Assembly: GCA_013400975.1 (NCBI GenBank)
Contig: WBMZ01009475.1
Span: 36,708 to 100,707 of the forward strand
Direction of reading: 5' to 3'
Length of the DNA stretch: 64,000 nucleotides
Source: Atrichornis clamosus
Taxonomy: Eukaryota > Chordata > Aves > Passeriformes > Menuridae
This document shows positions 51,601 through 64,000 of the stretch, in pieces (within the stretch, counting starts at the first letter, position 1; each line of letters opens with the position of its first letter). The position numbers and the translations under genes are program-made. Below the pieces are notes generated by a model. That model saw only the letters and a program-made list of their open reading frames with translations. It was not told the DNA's origin and did no database searches.

Positions 51601-54208
51601 GCCCCTTATTATTTGACAAACCATTTCTCATACCAATCCTAGACAAATCTGAGGAATTCCTGGGCTGCTTGACTTTTGATTTCCAGAAGAAACCATGTGT
51701 CCTACAACCTCTGTCTTACACAGAGCCCCTTGACCTAGTCACTGATATTTAAGGGGCAGAGGATCCTCTGCTCCCTCCTTTCTGTCACATTGTTTGACTC
51801 TTCGTGGATCTACACTAACATCATTTTTTTCTTGTGGTAAATAGAATATGCAATCTTGAAATATTTAAAATATACAGAATATATTCTCTAAAATACTGAG
51901 TTGCATTCATACAGATTAGTTTCCCTAACATGCCAGAATAAATAACTCAAAAATACTTTACATTAGTTATTACTAATCATAAATAAGATTCATACTGTGA
52001 CAATCCATGCTATAATATTGGGCCTGAATGTTGTTTGTTTCTCCTGATACAGGCAGTTTTCCTAACCTGTCTATACTTAGTTTTTGTGACAAACATTTGT
52101 CACAGACATAGGCTCTACTGGGCTGTGTGCTAGACGTGTGCACATCAAACAAAATTTCTGATTTTTTATACACTCCACCATAACATTTCCAAAACCACGT
52201 CTGAACTGAGTTTTGTGTTGCCTATCCCTGTGAGCATTTCAATCTGCAATGGCATTTTAGGTAACTTAAGCACTCTGGTGGCCATTTTAGTGTAAAGGGA
52301 GAAAAATGAATAGAAATAAGATATTCTGCGTACTTGGTTTCCATGTCATCCTCAAAAATACTTTAAAAGGTCTAGTAATTCAAACTGAAAATAATTTGAA
52401 CATTTTTTGATAGAAATTGGCATTACAATCAATGGTCATAAAGAAACGTGGCCATCTTAGGAGAGTCAGTACAATGCTGCAAACTGACTCCATTATTTCA
52501 CAAAGGATCAAACACTAGGCGAAAGTTTACTTACATTATTGTGCTCAATTCTGATGAAATAATTGAGATTGCAGCTGGAAGGAACATGTAGCCCATCAAA
52601 TCCTTAAAAATGCCTATTGTTTTTATTTGTATTTTTACCTGTTATGCACATCATTAACAATGTAAGGAAAGCAAGAGTCATAGTACGTATATTTCTGAAA
52701 GCAAGCCAACTTCAGAGAAAGCCAATGTTATCTTCCTTTCACACTACAAATAAGATAATTAGAAGTACAACAGAAAGCAATAACGTTTAGAAAGTCTGTT
52801 TTGGAGGCCACTTTTTAGAAGCATTTGTATGTTACAAATGATCACAGAATGAGTATTAAAAGATACATAGCTGAATTTTGAAGTTGTAGAGGTTTTGGCA
52901 AGCAAGTGAGAAGCCCTTTTCACATAGTGTCATCTGTTTTTACTTTTACACTAAAACAGCCCTGCGGTATCCTTTTTTAATAGTGCAGGAGCCCCCAGCT
53001 GGGCCTCCCTGATTTCTAGTGCAAAACCCACCAAAATGTAGAAAAAAGCTCTCCCTCTAAATAGCAAGAGCTATGTGTCAAGAGTACATGTGTGTATGTA
53101 ATACAGCGTGGAGTTGTGTGATTTGTGTAGATTTTGCAGATTAGAAATTAAACCAGTTTTGTCACCATATTGACACCTTCTCCTAGATGGAAGAATTCAG
53201 ACCATCCAGAAAAAAAAAGCCTAGCACTAGGACTAATCAGCCTTTAAAATGGAATTTTAACATTTTAAAAGCAAGTCCACCCCCAGCAGTTTTGATATCC
53301 AGGGATGGGAGGACTCCACTGAATCCAGTAGAGATTCAGCTGTTGACACTGCTCAGGCATACCCCAGTGCATGGTGACACAAAGTCCAGAGATGACATCT
53401 TTCAAAGTAAGAATCTCTAGTTTTCCTCCACATGATGTTTCGTATGGAGATGTCTCTACTACAACATTCGTTCTACTCAGTCACTTATCCTTGGAGTTTT
53501 CTGTGGGACATCTGAGTGGTTCAGTCAATACAGGGATAGACAGTAACAATACAGTTTCTGGCCTTAGGAGCATCACAACATAACCCAGATTCCCATCAAC
53601 TGCAGTAACAATTGTACATGTTCTGGCTTGGCTTCTGCTCATTTCTGCAGCAGCATCTCCAAATGCCATCCCATGAAAGACTGGAGCTGACCATGCTGTG
53701 TGGTGGGGCAGCAGCCTTTGATGTGCCTAGCAGTGAACTACATGCCACAAATCTGAAGGCAAACATTTAGGGGCTCAAAGCCCTAGTTTTTAAGTGTTTG
53801 AAGCACAAGTTTCAAACAAAGGAGCTTGCAGGAGCACTTCACTAAAAAATGAGGGAAATGGAGCATTTGTCCTTAATCCAAGCCAGAGTGGTTACTGACA
53901 GAAGGACACTGGGAGAGGATCAAAGCTATTGCCAAAAAAATACTGGGTAGTTGAAAGAGAGGGTACAGCCATATCCTCCTTCCTACAGATACTTCCCTGT
54001 CTGCAAAAACGCTGAGAGAGACTGCACATAAACATTTTTATTATCATGTCACATGATGGTGCTGCACTGACGGTGATAGATTTCCTGACAAATGTTTGTG
54101 TAGAAAGGCACACATATGGCAGAGTGATCTACCATGAGACAGCTCTTTGGACCTCACTCAGCCCTCCAGGGATGCTCGGGATCAGTGAGAACCAGTAGGT
54201 TCCTTATA

Positions 54209-54240
54209 GTGTGTGTGTGTGAGAATGTGTGTGAGAGAGA
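54209..54240. repeat. Microsatellite (GT)n with imperfect GT/GA tail
   Basis: Six GT units, then GAGAATGTGTGTGAGAGAGA. Confidence 0.8.
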
Positions 54241-57200
54241 AAATGAGTTCACATCCAGTGAAGTAAAGGAATGTCTGATATCTGAGGGTTTACATCAGCT
54301 TTGTGTATATAGTTTGCAGCATACAATTTTACATGATATATGTATACAGTTTAAGCAACATTTCTTATAAATTTAACCTATCCTTAGTAGTCTATCAATG
54401 TGCAGCACTACATAGTATTTTTAAGACCAAAATTCTGTCCAGAGAACTCAAATGCAGGATCTTGCTGGTCATGCAAGAGTGCAGTGAGCATTAATGGGAG
54501 CTTTACACTTGGCAGGCTTGCATGAGTGTGCTTCCTTTCATTGCCTTGTGCAGCAGAGGACCGGGTACACCAGATACACAGTGGCCAAATTACTTCTTGT
54601 ATTGCTGTCAGCAAAGTTGCACCAAGACAGGAGCATTTGGTCTATTGACCTTTGTTACAACTACAGTTATTGTAAACTACGTATTTGCTGAGAAATTAAT
54701 TCCTTTAATTTGACACTTTATTAACTTTGGGAAATGAGTACAAAGTGGAACCATCTTTTGCCTGTTCATTTAAAGTCCCATTGCTGAAACAGACAAACAA
54801 ATTGCACAAAGTTTATATAATGGCCAGTACTAGATTTAAAACAACTTATGACTTGTGGTTATAGAACAGCCACTGTTACTTCTTAATATTACTGCCCTGA
54901 ATCTCGATTCTTCTTATCCCCTGTAAACAATGTTCATTTTATATTATGTGGGCATTACTGACATCCGTGTAAATAGTTTATAGTGGTTTGAATCCTTCTA
55001 TATTGGATGCTGAAATCTACACCCTAAACTACCATTGTAAGGTAAAAACTATCCTGGAAGACTTGATAGTGAGCAGAGGACACTGCACGGAAAAGCAAGC
55101 TGCAGCTCAATTCAATTTCATACTATTGCTGCCTGAGACTGTATACATTTGTCCTTCACACAGATGTATGAAAAAGTAGATCTTCCTGTTGGCAGGGTCC
55201 AAAATTATATGTAGGTCCAGAGCTCTGCTTAAACTGAGGCTTGTGGGACAGCACAATTTAACTAAAGATCTGTGGTGCCCAACCAGATGTACCAGTTCTT
55301 GCCTTTCCACTGATCCTCTGCTAGCCATGCTCCAGAAATTCATTGTTGATCACTGGATGACAAAAAGCAGCTGTGAACGTTCAAACTGTTTCTCCTCTTT
55401 GGGCACCATGGCCCACATGGCAACAAAGACTGACTTTTGTCTTCAGAGGGCCAGCATCTGCCCAGCACAACAAGCTGCCAGGCCCTCCAGCTGCCAGGCC
55501 CCATGAATTTGCAGAGGGAGGATGCAGTACAAGCAATTAACACAGGCATTATGGGAATGGACAGAAGATTTGGATATCACTTTTGGTCCCAAAGTTCCTG
55601 CTCAGCTCTAGACTGGCACTGTGCCCTTTGAAAGTTTGAGTGGGAGATTTGCCTCAGTAAGACAGGAGCATCACGTCCAGTGGGAGTAGTAGTCTATTAA
55701 TACCTCTCCATTATAAGACTATCATTGCCAATTCTGTTTGGCTGCTTCATCTCTTAATATTCTCTTTGACTTTCTTAATACTAACCAGCCTAAATATTTT
55801 ATGCTTGTCTTCCAGCAATATACTAAGCCCTTCACTGCTACTTGGTGAAGATAGGTATCATTTTTCTTCTGAAAACGTTTTTCTTCTGAAACACTATAGT
55901 TCTCTGAACTACAGTGGGAAGGTTTGAACTGGGGTTCATGTTCAATAAGATAGCGTCCACTTAAACATAAGTGACAGCTAAAGAAGAAAATAAACAAGTG
56001 GCCAGAAACAAGCCATTTCCATACCAAGCTGCTATGTTCTAATTACATAGTAATGCTGTCACTTCTCTAGGAATATGTATGTTATAATGATGTCTCTGCA
56101 AATCTCTGCAAATCATATATGTCTGTTAGGATGTGTATTATTTTGTAATATTTATATTGTCTTTGTATCTTATTTCAGTTTTACATTTTAGCTACTCAGT
56201 TTCTCAATTATATGAATCGGGCAACTTCACTGCATCAAAGTAGATAAAGTGGCACAAACAGTAGCAGAAACAGACCTCTGACTTCTAAGAGACCTAGTGC
56301 ATATTGGCTGTTTGCTAGCAAGTGCAGTAGCCCTGGTTTTTTATTGTAATATTTATTATTTATAAACATGTAACTTTCCAAACTCAGAAGAAGAAAACCA
56401 TGCCTTCTTTGAAGAGGGCAGTGTTGAGAAAAACAAAGTGAGACTGTGGGGGAAAAGATACATTATACAACAAAGGGATCACTGAAACAAGGGCAAGGTA
56501 ATATTAATTATAAATTTAATTGTTATTAAGCATGCTAACTTCCTTTCCTACTCATTACCTTTTCATTCTCTATACCACTTCAATGGTGGTATATACCGGG
56601 CTCTTATGCTAACCCTCACTCTTTAGAGGCACAGTAGATGTAAGCAGCTATCCTGGGTTTTCTGGGAGGGGTGGAGTTTTGAGAAAGGAATTCAAAAGAA
56701 ATGAGGTTACAATTCTTAGAAAGACATGTCCTGAGTAGGAATACAGGCTGAAGATCTCAGAGAGACAAATAGGTGAACAGGATACTAGATTTGGTTTGGT
56801 TAATGGGGAAACAATCAACATGTGGCTGCCACATGACAAGATGTAAGTAGGAAGGGGCAGCCTTGGAGGCCATCACAAGAAACATGATCTGGAGGTAGTG
56901 GGTATGTGGAATGTGTGAAGAAATGTGCTTTTAAGAAGTTCTCACAGGAGCCAGCTGGAACCAGTTCTTGCATTGTGCAGGGCAGTGTGCTGATCTTTCT
57001 GAGTACACCAGGAGGCTTAAATGATAGCATGTCAGACCAAGTGTGGTGGTGGTGGATTCGACCACTTCAGTCCTTCCCTTCCAGCTTCCTTTCATGCCCT
57101 GGAGAGGAAAGGAGTGGCTGCCCAAAGAACTGAGTCCTTATTTGTTGGGAATGATGAACAGAGAGAAAGTAACTTGCCCCATTTTCTGCCTGATCAGCGA

Positions 57201-60200
57201 TGACTTACGCCCCCTGCAACCCCCATCAGGTATAGTATCACCCATATCCACTTCCCCAGGCACTTCTTCATGCCTGTTTTCATCCTGGCACCATCACGGT
57301 CATCACCCTCAGCATCACCACAGCCACACAGCCTGAGGACTCTCCTCAATGCCTTCAAACCCAGTAATATCTGTCCTCACCCCCAAGTCCCTTTGAGCAC
57401 TTGTATCATCCAGGAGCCAGGGGGACAAGGTAGCAAGTCTGGGCAGGATAGGGGTGGAAAGGTGAGAAAAAAGTTCTGGTTTTGGCTGGGATGTAGTTAA
57501 TTTTCTTCACAGTAGCCCATATGGTGCCGTGTTTTGGATTTGTGACTAAAATGGTGTTGACAACACAGGGATACGTGGGACTTTCCTGCCCACTGGAGTT
57601 AACCCACAACAAAGAAGCAGCAGGATGCTCAGTCCACTGAAGCCAAGGTGTAAAACACAGGTGTGACAGGAAGAGGATGTTTCCAAGTGACTCTTGAGCA
57701 AAACCAAGTGGTTATAAAGAATTGCCATATCCTCAAAGGCACTGCTTCCCATGGACTGGAGAAAGAGGGCATGTGGATGGGAGAGGTCAAGAAAGACCTA
57801 TAGAGGTCATATCTGGAGAAAAGTGCCTTCACTGAGAGGAAAAATGCTCATAGAAAAAGTTAGATAGTGAGATTTGGATGTGACCTAGGTAAACGACATG
57901 GAGGGAGGTGAGCATAAGACCTGGTTTATTGATTTGGGTCACTGAGAGCTTGGTGATGTTGCCTCTGGAATAGACAAGGATGATCTGAAGAAAGTTTCAG
58001 AGGTGGCATGCTGAGAGTTTTTCTACTGTTTTCAACAGAGTCGAGATGCCATTCTTGTAATTTAGTTTGGATTCTATTAAACTCTTGTTGGTGCCAAGCT
58101 GTCCAAGAAGAAACTCCTGACAGAATTATTAATTTTTTTTTCCCTGTGACAACACTTATGCATCAGATTTCAGTACAACAGATGAGATTCAGGGCTTGGG
58201 GTCTGGAAGTGTGAATTCTAGAGCAATAGGTACATCCCAACATCAAACTGCTGCTCTTAAGAGGAGTTTTATGGTACAAAGCAGCAACAGTCTCTAGAAA
58301 TTGCATGCCAGCCACATTATTTCTTTCTGTTTCCTGGCTTCTGACACTGTCGTTCAGGTGATACAAAAGTGAAGTTACAAATCTCCTTAAACAAATATGT
58401 TCTGTTGTCCATGTTGGGATGTAATTATTCATTAAGTCACATTTCAAAAGGCATTTTGATGAATGTACCAGAGGGCATGTGAGAGAAATCCTTTTCTCCA
58501 GTATTTATGAGGGGAAACTACAACGGGGTAAGTGTCATGATTCTGGCACTAAATTTATTGTTCTTGTCAACTCTCAACATACTTCTCACCCAATAAATCT
58601 CTGAGGCTTTAGATGACACATGTAAAATATTTCTCCAAAGAAGAAATGTCTGTTATAGGGTTTTTTTCTTAGGTACCATGGCTTTATAGCTTTAGAGATG
58701 AAGTTTCTCACCTGGCCATTTGAAGAAACAATTTCTAGGTTAGTGTATCAAATGGAAGAGTCATTAGATTCGTTGTAATGAATGACATCTGTAACAAACA
58801 CCAAAAATTATGGGAACAGCCAAGTAGATTGTGCAACTTCTGTCCATCGAGAGAATCTTCATATCGTGTAATGTTTATGGAGGTACGAGATTTTGATGAG
58901 TGTTTCTCAATAAATGGCTGCTAAAGCATCTCACATGCCACAGGAGAAAATTCAAACACTGAAGTTGCAAAGTCAAGTAGTCAAATGCTGGGAAATTCTC
59001 AGGTTGCTTGGAAGGTTTGTGATACAATCTTTAATAATCTCCTTCTGATTTGGTTTTCTTTTTCCCCACAGAAAATCTCAGGCTAGTTACCACTTAGAGA
59101 CTGGTAGGTCACAGAGTCCAATACCTTTGAATGCAGTGTGAGGATTTCCACACAAGCTGATGAGCTACCTGGCAGCACAGTAACAGGTCATTAGTCTTTG
59201 TATGCAGAATTTGCCAGCAGAGAATGAGATGTACTGGGCTACAGAATTTTGTTAGGTAATGTGTGGGTTTTCTTGATGTACACTAAGATACTCTGAAAGC
59301 TTTGTCTTCTTATATGCATGTCTGCTTTGACCTCTGTCTCTTAATCCCTTTCTGTTTCTTTCATGTCCTTCCCAGGCTTTAGGTCCTGCTTCCCTTCTAG
59401 CTTTTCCAGGTCTCTCACAGGGAGAGCCAATTTTTCTTCTCATGAGCTTTACTTCCACAGTCATCTCCAGTCATGAGCTGAATCGCATTCACTTTAGCCT
59501 AGAGCATGTTTAGTCCAGACAGAACATGAGACTTGTTTATCAATCCCTATTTAGTGTGTATGAATGCTTCCCAGACTCTTGCATCTCAGCTGCATTTACA
59601 TGGTACCTGGCAATTTGGTAATTTTACAATTATTTCTTTTACTGTCATTGTCAGAAGAATTCTGATTCATCATTGAGAATTTCAGTTCTAATGGTTAAAT
59701 TATGAAAAATTTAAAGTAACTGAAAACAGAGGTTTGGATTGGAACTTGTTAAGCAGCACTGACTGTAGGCACCTTTTGCCTGCTGTAGCTTTAGCTGAAA
59801 TGCCTGTAGAGAACAGGGAATGGCAGCAGTGCATACTTTCTAATAACATCTCCATCCCATGCAAACCTTTCCAGCTTATAGCGGAAAGCTCCCAACCAGA
59901 GAGAAAGTTAATTTTAACTGAAGTGCTCCTATCTCTTCTGCCTCTAGGATACATGTTCACACCTCTGCAACATGTAAAGCAATCACCCTAAAGATTGTCT
60001 AATTTAATATGATTAGGAGTGTATAACATAAGAAGATTCATGAAACTGAGTATAGATAACTTGCTCCAGCTATGATACACACCCTTCTCCCTTCTAAGCT
60101 TATTAAAGAGAAAGCTTGAGATCCCCTGGTGAGCTTCTTATCTCCAGTAATTAAGAATATCCTAATGGGCATGGTAAGTGCCTTTCTATGCATGTTGAGA

Positions 60201-63123
60201 TGGACATAAAACATCATGGCTTCTTTCTGCCTGACATGAAGTAGCTCTGTGGTTTCAGACAGTGCTCTCAGACACGTCTTGCACAGGGGAATGGCTCAGT
60301 TGTGATTCAGAACAATTTTCTATTAAAATATTTAACAGAGAAGCACTAGCTTACTGTGGTCATAGGCAAAATACTGATCGTGGTAATCACCACTGACACA
60401 CTTTTACATACAAGAAAAGGAAATGCTGAAGGAAATAAAATTGTATCAGCCATAGGTAGATAAGTAAAAAATACATTTATTTCAGTATCTAACACTAAAG
60501 TTGATTGTGCAAGTGGCCATGCTGCAGAGCATTTGCAGTCTGATCTCAAAAGAGATTTGAGCAGGGAAAGCAAAAATTGTAAGGTGTCCAGGGACAGAAT
60601 GTTAGAGGCAAATATAATAATCCACATGGCTTCAACAGACACAATATAGGCAGCTTCTCACAAAATGGCAAGTGCAAGATAGCAGCATGAATAGGATTCA
60701 CGTACCAGACTGCCTGCATGCAAATAGGTGTGTGCAAAACCACGATCATGGAGTATTTAATGCAAAACTTAGGTATGTTTAAAAATTTATTCATGACTTT
60801 GGAGGGTTCTTTTGAAATTAGGCCTTTTATGTCCACATGCTCTCTTCTTAAAGATTGATCTACACTTTCAAATCAATGAAATTCTTTCATTATGAAAGTT
60901 TTCACCCAGGAATGTGTAGCTATTTTTCTCCTCATATGAATTGGGGAGAAATGATCAGAACTAGCTTTAAAAAAATGCTTCTCAGTAGATTAAGAACACC
61001 ATTTCCTGGGAATTACTGGGAAAGCAAAATTCAGTAGTGGGGTAATGACTTCAAAGCAGTTACCTCAGACACTATCTGTCCTGGGTGACTCAGGGTTTCA
61101 CTACTGACCACACTCCTGGCCCTGCCACCTCCCTCACGGTCCTGCTGGGCCTCTGTCATTACTCCCTCTTCTTCTTGTTCTTGTATATACTGCCTTGCTC
61201 TGGAAACAGAACACCTGGCTGGCAGGGTGAGAAGTGAGAGCTGTTACCATTCTGGGGTGTTTAGGGGAAGGAGAGACCCATCCCTGCTGCAGGTGTCCCT
61301 TGCTCCATAAGGACATGGCTGTTGCTGCATCTGTGACCTGCTGATCTTTGTGCCCAAAGCTCTTGGCTTCTGTAGACTCAGAACACAGCCTGTGTACGTG
61401 CAGTGCATGTATTAGCAAGCCTCTGCACCCCTGCACTCACTGCTATGATCTGAAACTGTTCCTGAAGTGTTTGTAAGAAACTCTCTTCACTCCTCTTTTC
61501 CACTTCTGTGTAGAAGGAGTAGATGAACTCCCCTTTGTCAGGTAAGAGAAAGGAACAGAATACAGGTGTCATAGCAGGAGATCTCAGGCTTTGTGTGCTG
61601 CGATGAGTGGCTGAGGGGGTTATGCACACTACCAAACTCCTTAGCTGTTTGTGCCGAGGTGCTTTTCTGGGCTCTTAATGTGTGGAACATTTGGTTTTTC
61701 ATTTGTCAGCAAGGAAATTTGCTTTTTCCTCTCCATCCTTTCCCAGCATCTTAGCCATGGCTTGATGGAGGAACTATCTGCAGAGCATTTAAGTTTTCAG
61801 CTGGCCAAACCTGAACAGAGTTCTTACCTTAGCAACTCATTTATCCTTTGCAGTCTATACACAAGAGGAAAAGAGCTGCATCCTTGCACATCCATGGGAT
61901 GAGTTTTCTTTGGAGCGCTAGTATATGATTATCTTCACTGCAGACTAGAAACATTATCTACATTCTCTGCAGACACCAATGTTGGGACAAAAAGAAATAA
62001 AACCGTGCACAATGCAATGAGATGTTTCAGTTCTGTATCTAGTAACTTTAAATGTTGCTATTTGGACATTAGCAATACATTGTTGTTTGGGTGTGTAATA
62101 TAAAGTGCAGAGTTTCCTTTTGCAAGAAATTGGCATGCATCCTGCTCCTTGCTGATATAAGGTCCCTAAGTTACTAGAAAGAGCTATTCATATCTGAGAT
62201 GAAAAGCAAATAATGCATTGAAAAAAAAAAGAGGCAGCTCCACCTCTCTAGTAAGTATTCTGAAGGGAATGCTGGTTTGGGGAGGTATTAGAGGTATGGG
62301 AGGTAAGGATTATTCTGGACAGACTCAGGTCAGAGTCCATGGCTCTTATACTCAGAGATTTTATATTAAACTTTTCTGAAGGGAATTTAAACTGAAATCA
62401 GGTATCAATTTAAAGGGATGCAAAATCCGATTTGATGTGAAAGTGAGCTTTTTGGCCACATGAACATGCTGAAGGTGGCTGCATTGGCAACCCTGTCTCT
62501 GATCAGTATTTCAGGAACAGTTAACAGCACTGAGCACAGTGCAGGCTAATCATCTAAACGTTTATCCAGCTTTTTGGAATTCTTTTTCCATTATTAGTCT
62601 GCTGCTGATACCTGAGCTAATGATCTTACAGCAGTGCTTCCACCAGCAGGGAAGTGCTTATCCTTTTTTATGACCCAGAGTAAAAACTTTATTGACTTAT
62701 GTACTAGCAACAGCAGCATTTGGGTACCAGAGACACATCTGGGGGCACCAAAACCAGCAAGAGTCTTCTTGGTCCTGTGCCAGCCCAGGAACAGGTGCTA
62801 GAAGAAGTATTTATATGTCTTATTTTTCTGCCATTACCAGCCCTTGCAGACTGAAATGACTCTCTGTGATCGATATACTCCCTCCCTGAAATGTTACCCT
62901 ACAGTCTTCAGCCATCTATTTCCTTCTTCATCAGCAAGAATTGCCTGTGGTCAGGTGCTTTCCTTGGGAGTCAGAGAAGTACCCAGCCAGAGCTGTCTCC
63001 CTAAGCCCACAGAGGACAGTTGCCATCTTGAGTGTGGGAGTGGTAGGGGAACCCACAGCTACAGTGTCAGTCAGACCTGCAGAAAAACCATTCCTAAACT
63101 CTACCGCTTGTGACCCATCTTGT

Positions 63124-63151
63124 GACTAGAAAGGCACGTGCCTTTCTAGTC
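63124..63151. repeat. Perfect 28-bp palindrome centred on an E-box CACGTG
   Basis: The left arm GACTAGAAAGGCAC is followed without spacer by its exact reverse complement GTGCCTTTCTAGTC. The centre is CACGTG, the site of bHLH factors such as USF, MYC/MAX and CLOCK:BMAL1. It lies about 200 bp upstream of the CpG island. Confidence 0.9.
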
Positions 63152-63339
63152 TTGCTCCACTAGACAATACTTGAATATAATAAATGTCCATAATAATTCA
63201 TGTTTGAACAATACAACTGAACTGGTAACAGTCTGGTAAAAGCAGCAATATCTGGGATTTGTGGGTTACCAGTGCTTCCCTTCCACAGGGAGAAACTGGC
63301 ATCATCTGGCAAGCGCCAGATCCTAAATAACCTGTGAGG

Positions 63340-64000
63340 GCAAGCCCTCGTTGTGCAGCTCCGAGGTCCGTGGTTTGGTGGCTGGGGGTTTTAGTTTTAA
63401 GCTGAGAAGGCAGGCGGAGGGTCTGGCCGAGGGGAAGAGGCTGGGTACAGAAACTGGGACAACCGTGTGTTTAGGCACCAGGCCCTTTCCTAGGGTCTGC
63501 TCAGGGTACTTGGCATGGGGAGGGCTCAAGAGGGGTCTGCAGGCACCCGGAGGAGCCGGTCCGTGCTGGGCCTGGGCCTCCATGACAAGGGCGGCCAGGG
63601 CATCCCCAGGCCCAAGAGCCGGGCGCCTTTGGCGGGGGGAAGCGAGAGCCCTGCTGCCAACACCGGCCGGCTTCTCCTCGCCGCCCAGCCTCCATGTCGG
63701 GCGCGCATAAAGAACCATGTCATGCTTCAGCGGGGAAGGGAGGGCCGGGCGGGACTGGAGCGCTCTCTGCTCTCCTATTTTCATAGAAACCGATCTGTGT
63801 ACCTAGAAAATAACAGGAAGGGAAAGCGCGGGGGGAGGCGCGGGCGGGGTAGGGGGGGATAAGAAGATCCTGTTTTCGGTCGCTGCCCGAGGAGTAATTC
63901 GTCGGAGACGGCTCCATATTCCCGGGGCCGCGACGGCTGCGGCGGGGATGGAGCGGGCGGCGCGGGCGGCGTAGCCCAGCGCGCACGGGGGGGCCGCGGG
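63340..64000 (+). promoter_or_regulatory. CpG island, probable promoter and 5' end of the next gene (HDGFL3 by synteny)
   Basis: GC content and CpG density rise sharply from about 63340 and stay high to the right edge, in strong contrast to the AT-rich sequence before it. GC boxes (GGGCGG cores) are visible at 63747, 63842, 63955 and 63964. In human the gene after BNC1 in the same orientation is HDGFL3, as I recall the map, so this is likely its promoter. No HDGFL3 coding sequence is visible, so exon 1 coding should lie beyond the window. Long open frames here on both strands are a result of GC richness. Confidence 0.75.
63948..63974 (+). other. Very short upstream open frame in the CpG island
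   Basis: ATG GAG CGG GCG GCG CGG GCG GCG TAG, eight codons and a stop, with GGGG before the ATG and G after it. If the transcript of the downstream gene starts to the left of it, this would be a uORF. The transcription start is unknown. Confidence 0.25.

Larger units (their letters stand above)
38429..63123. other. Intergenic interval downstream of BNC1, no gene recognised
   Basis: Nearly 25 kb between the BNC1 poly(A) site and the right-hand CpG island. Only microsatellites and faint repeat fragments were seen. The longest open frames (49839-50324 minus, 161 codons; 50101-50538 plus, 145 codons) overlap each other on opposite strands and encode nothing I recognise. Confidence 0.65.

Noticed and set aside
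63323..63986. Several open frames of 60-153 codons in the right-edge CpG island
   Set aside because: GC-rich sequence has few stops in any frame. None resembles HDGFL3 or another protein that I know.
1..64000. tRNA or rRNA genes, CRISPR arrays, insertion sequences, operons
   Set aside because: None seen. The gene structure with GT-AG introns and the CpG island show a vertebrate nuclear genome.

Overview
The window reads as an amniote nuclear genome segment, most likely avian. It is AT-rich, has very few transposon remnants over 64 kb, and the only ones I can recognise are very old (L3/CR1-like and MIR-like). I see no Alu, L1 or young retrovirus. The species call is inference from these features and from the type of gene present.

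Only one protein-coding gene can be supported: BNC1 (basonuclin 1), on the + strand at 29.5-38.2 kb. Four coding exons join cleanly in frame (29509-29611, 29775-30010, 31226-33147, 35183-35864) and give 980 residues. They carry the basonuclin N-terminal Cys-rich segment and conserved domain, a KKKSRKSS nuclear localisation signal, and three pairs of C2H2 zinc fingers. The short first coding exon, which supplies the initiator Met, was not found. A small isolated CpG cluster at about 22.2 kb is the only promoter-like sequence upstream. The 3' UTR runs about 2.3 kb to a polyadenylation signal at 38166. At that point the assembly contains a 200-bp exact duplication on either side of a single N, almost certainly an unmerged contig overlap.

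Layout: 1-29.5 kb is BNC1 intron 1 and/or 5' flank, with an L3-like LINE remnant, a MIR-like remnant, several microsatellites, a G-run cluster at 18.04-18.11 kb and a 127-nt pure pyrimidine tract at 18.4-18.6 kb. 29.5-38.2 kb is BNC1. 38.4-63.3 kb is intergenic, with no gene I can recognise. 63.34-64.0 kb is a dense CpG island that runs off the right edge. From the remembered human gene order this is best explained as the promoter of the next same-strand gene, HDGFL3, whose coding sequence is not in the window.

The most notable structures outside genes are a perfect 28-bp palindrome centred on a CACGTG E-box at 63124-63151, just upstream of that island, and the N-flanked duplication. I did not find evidence for a new multi-gene system; this is an ordinary vertebrate locus with a few points worth checking.
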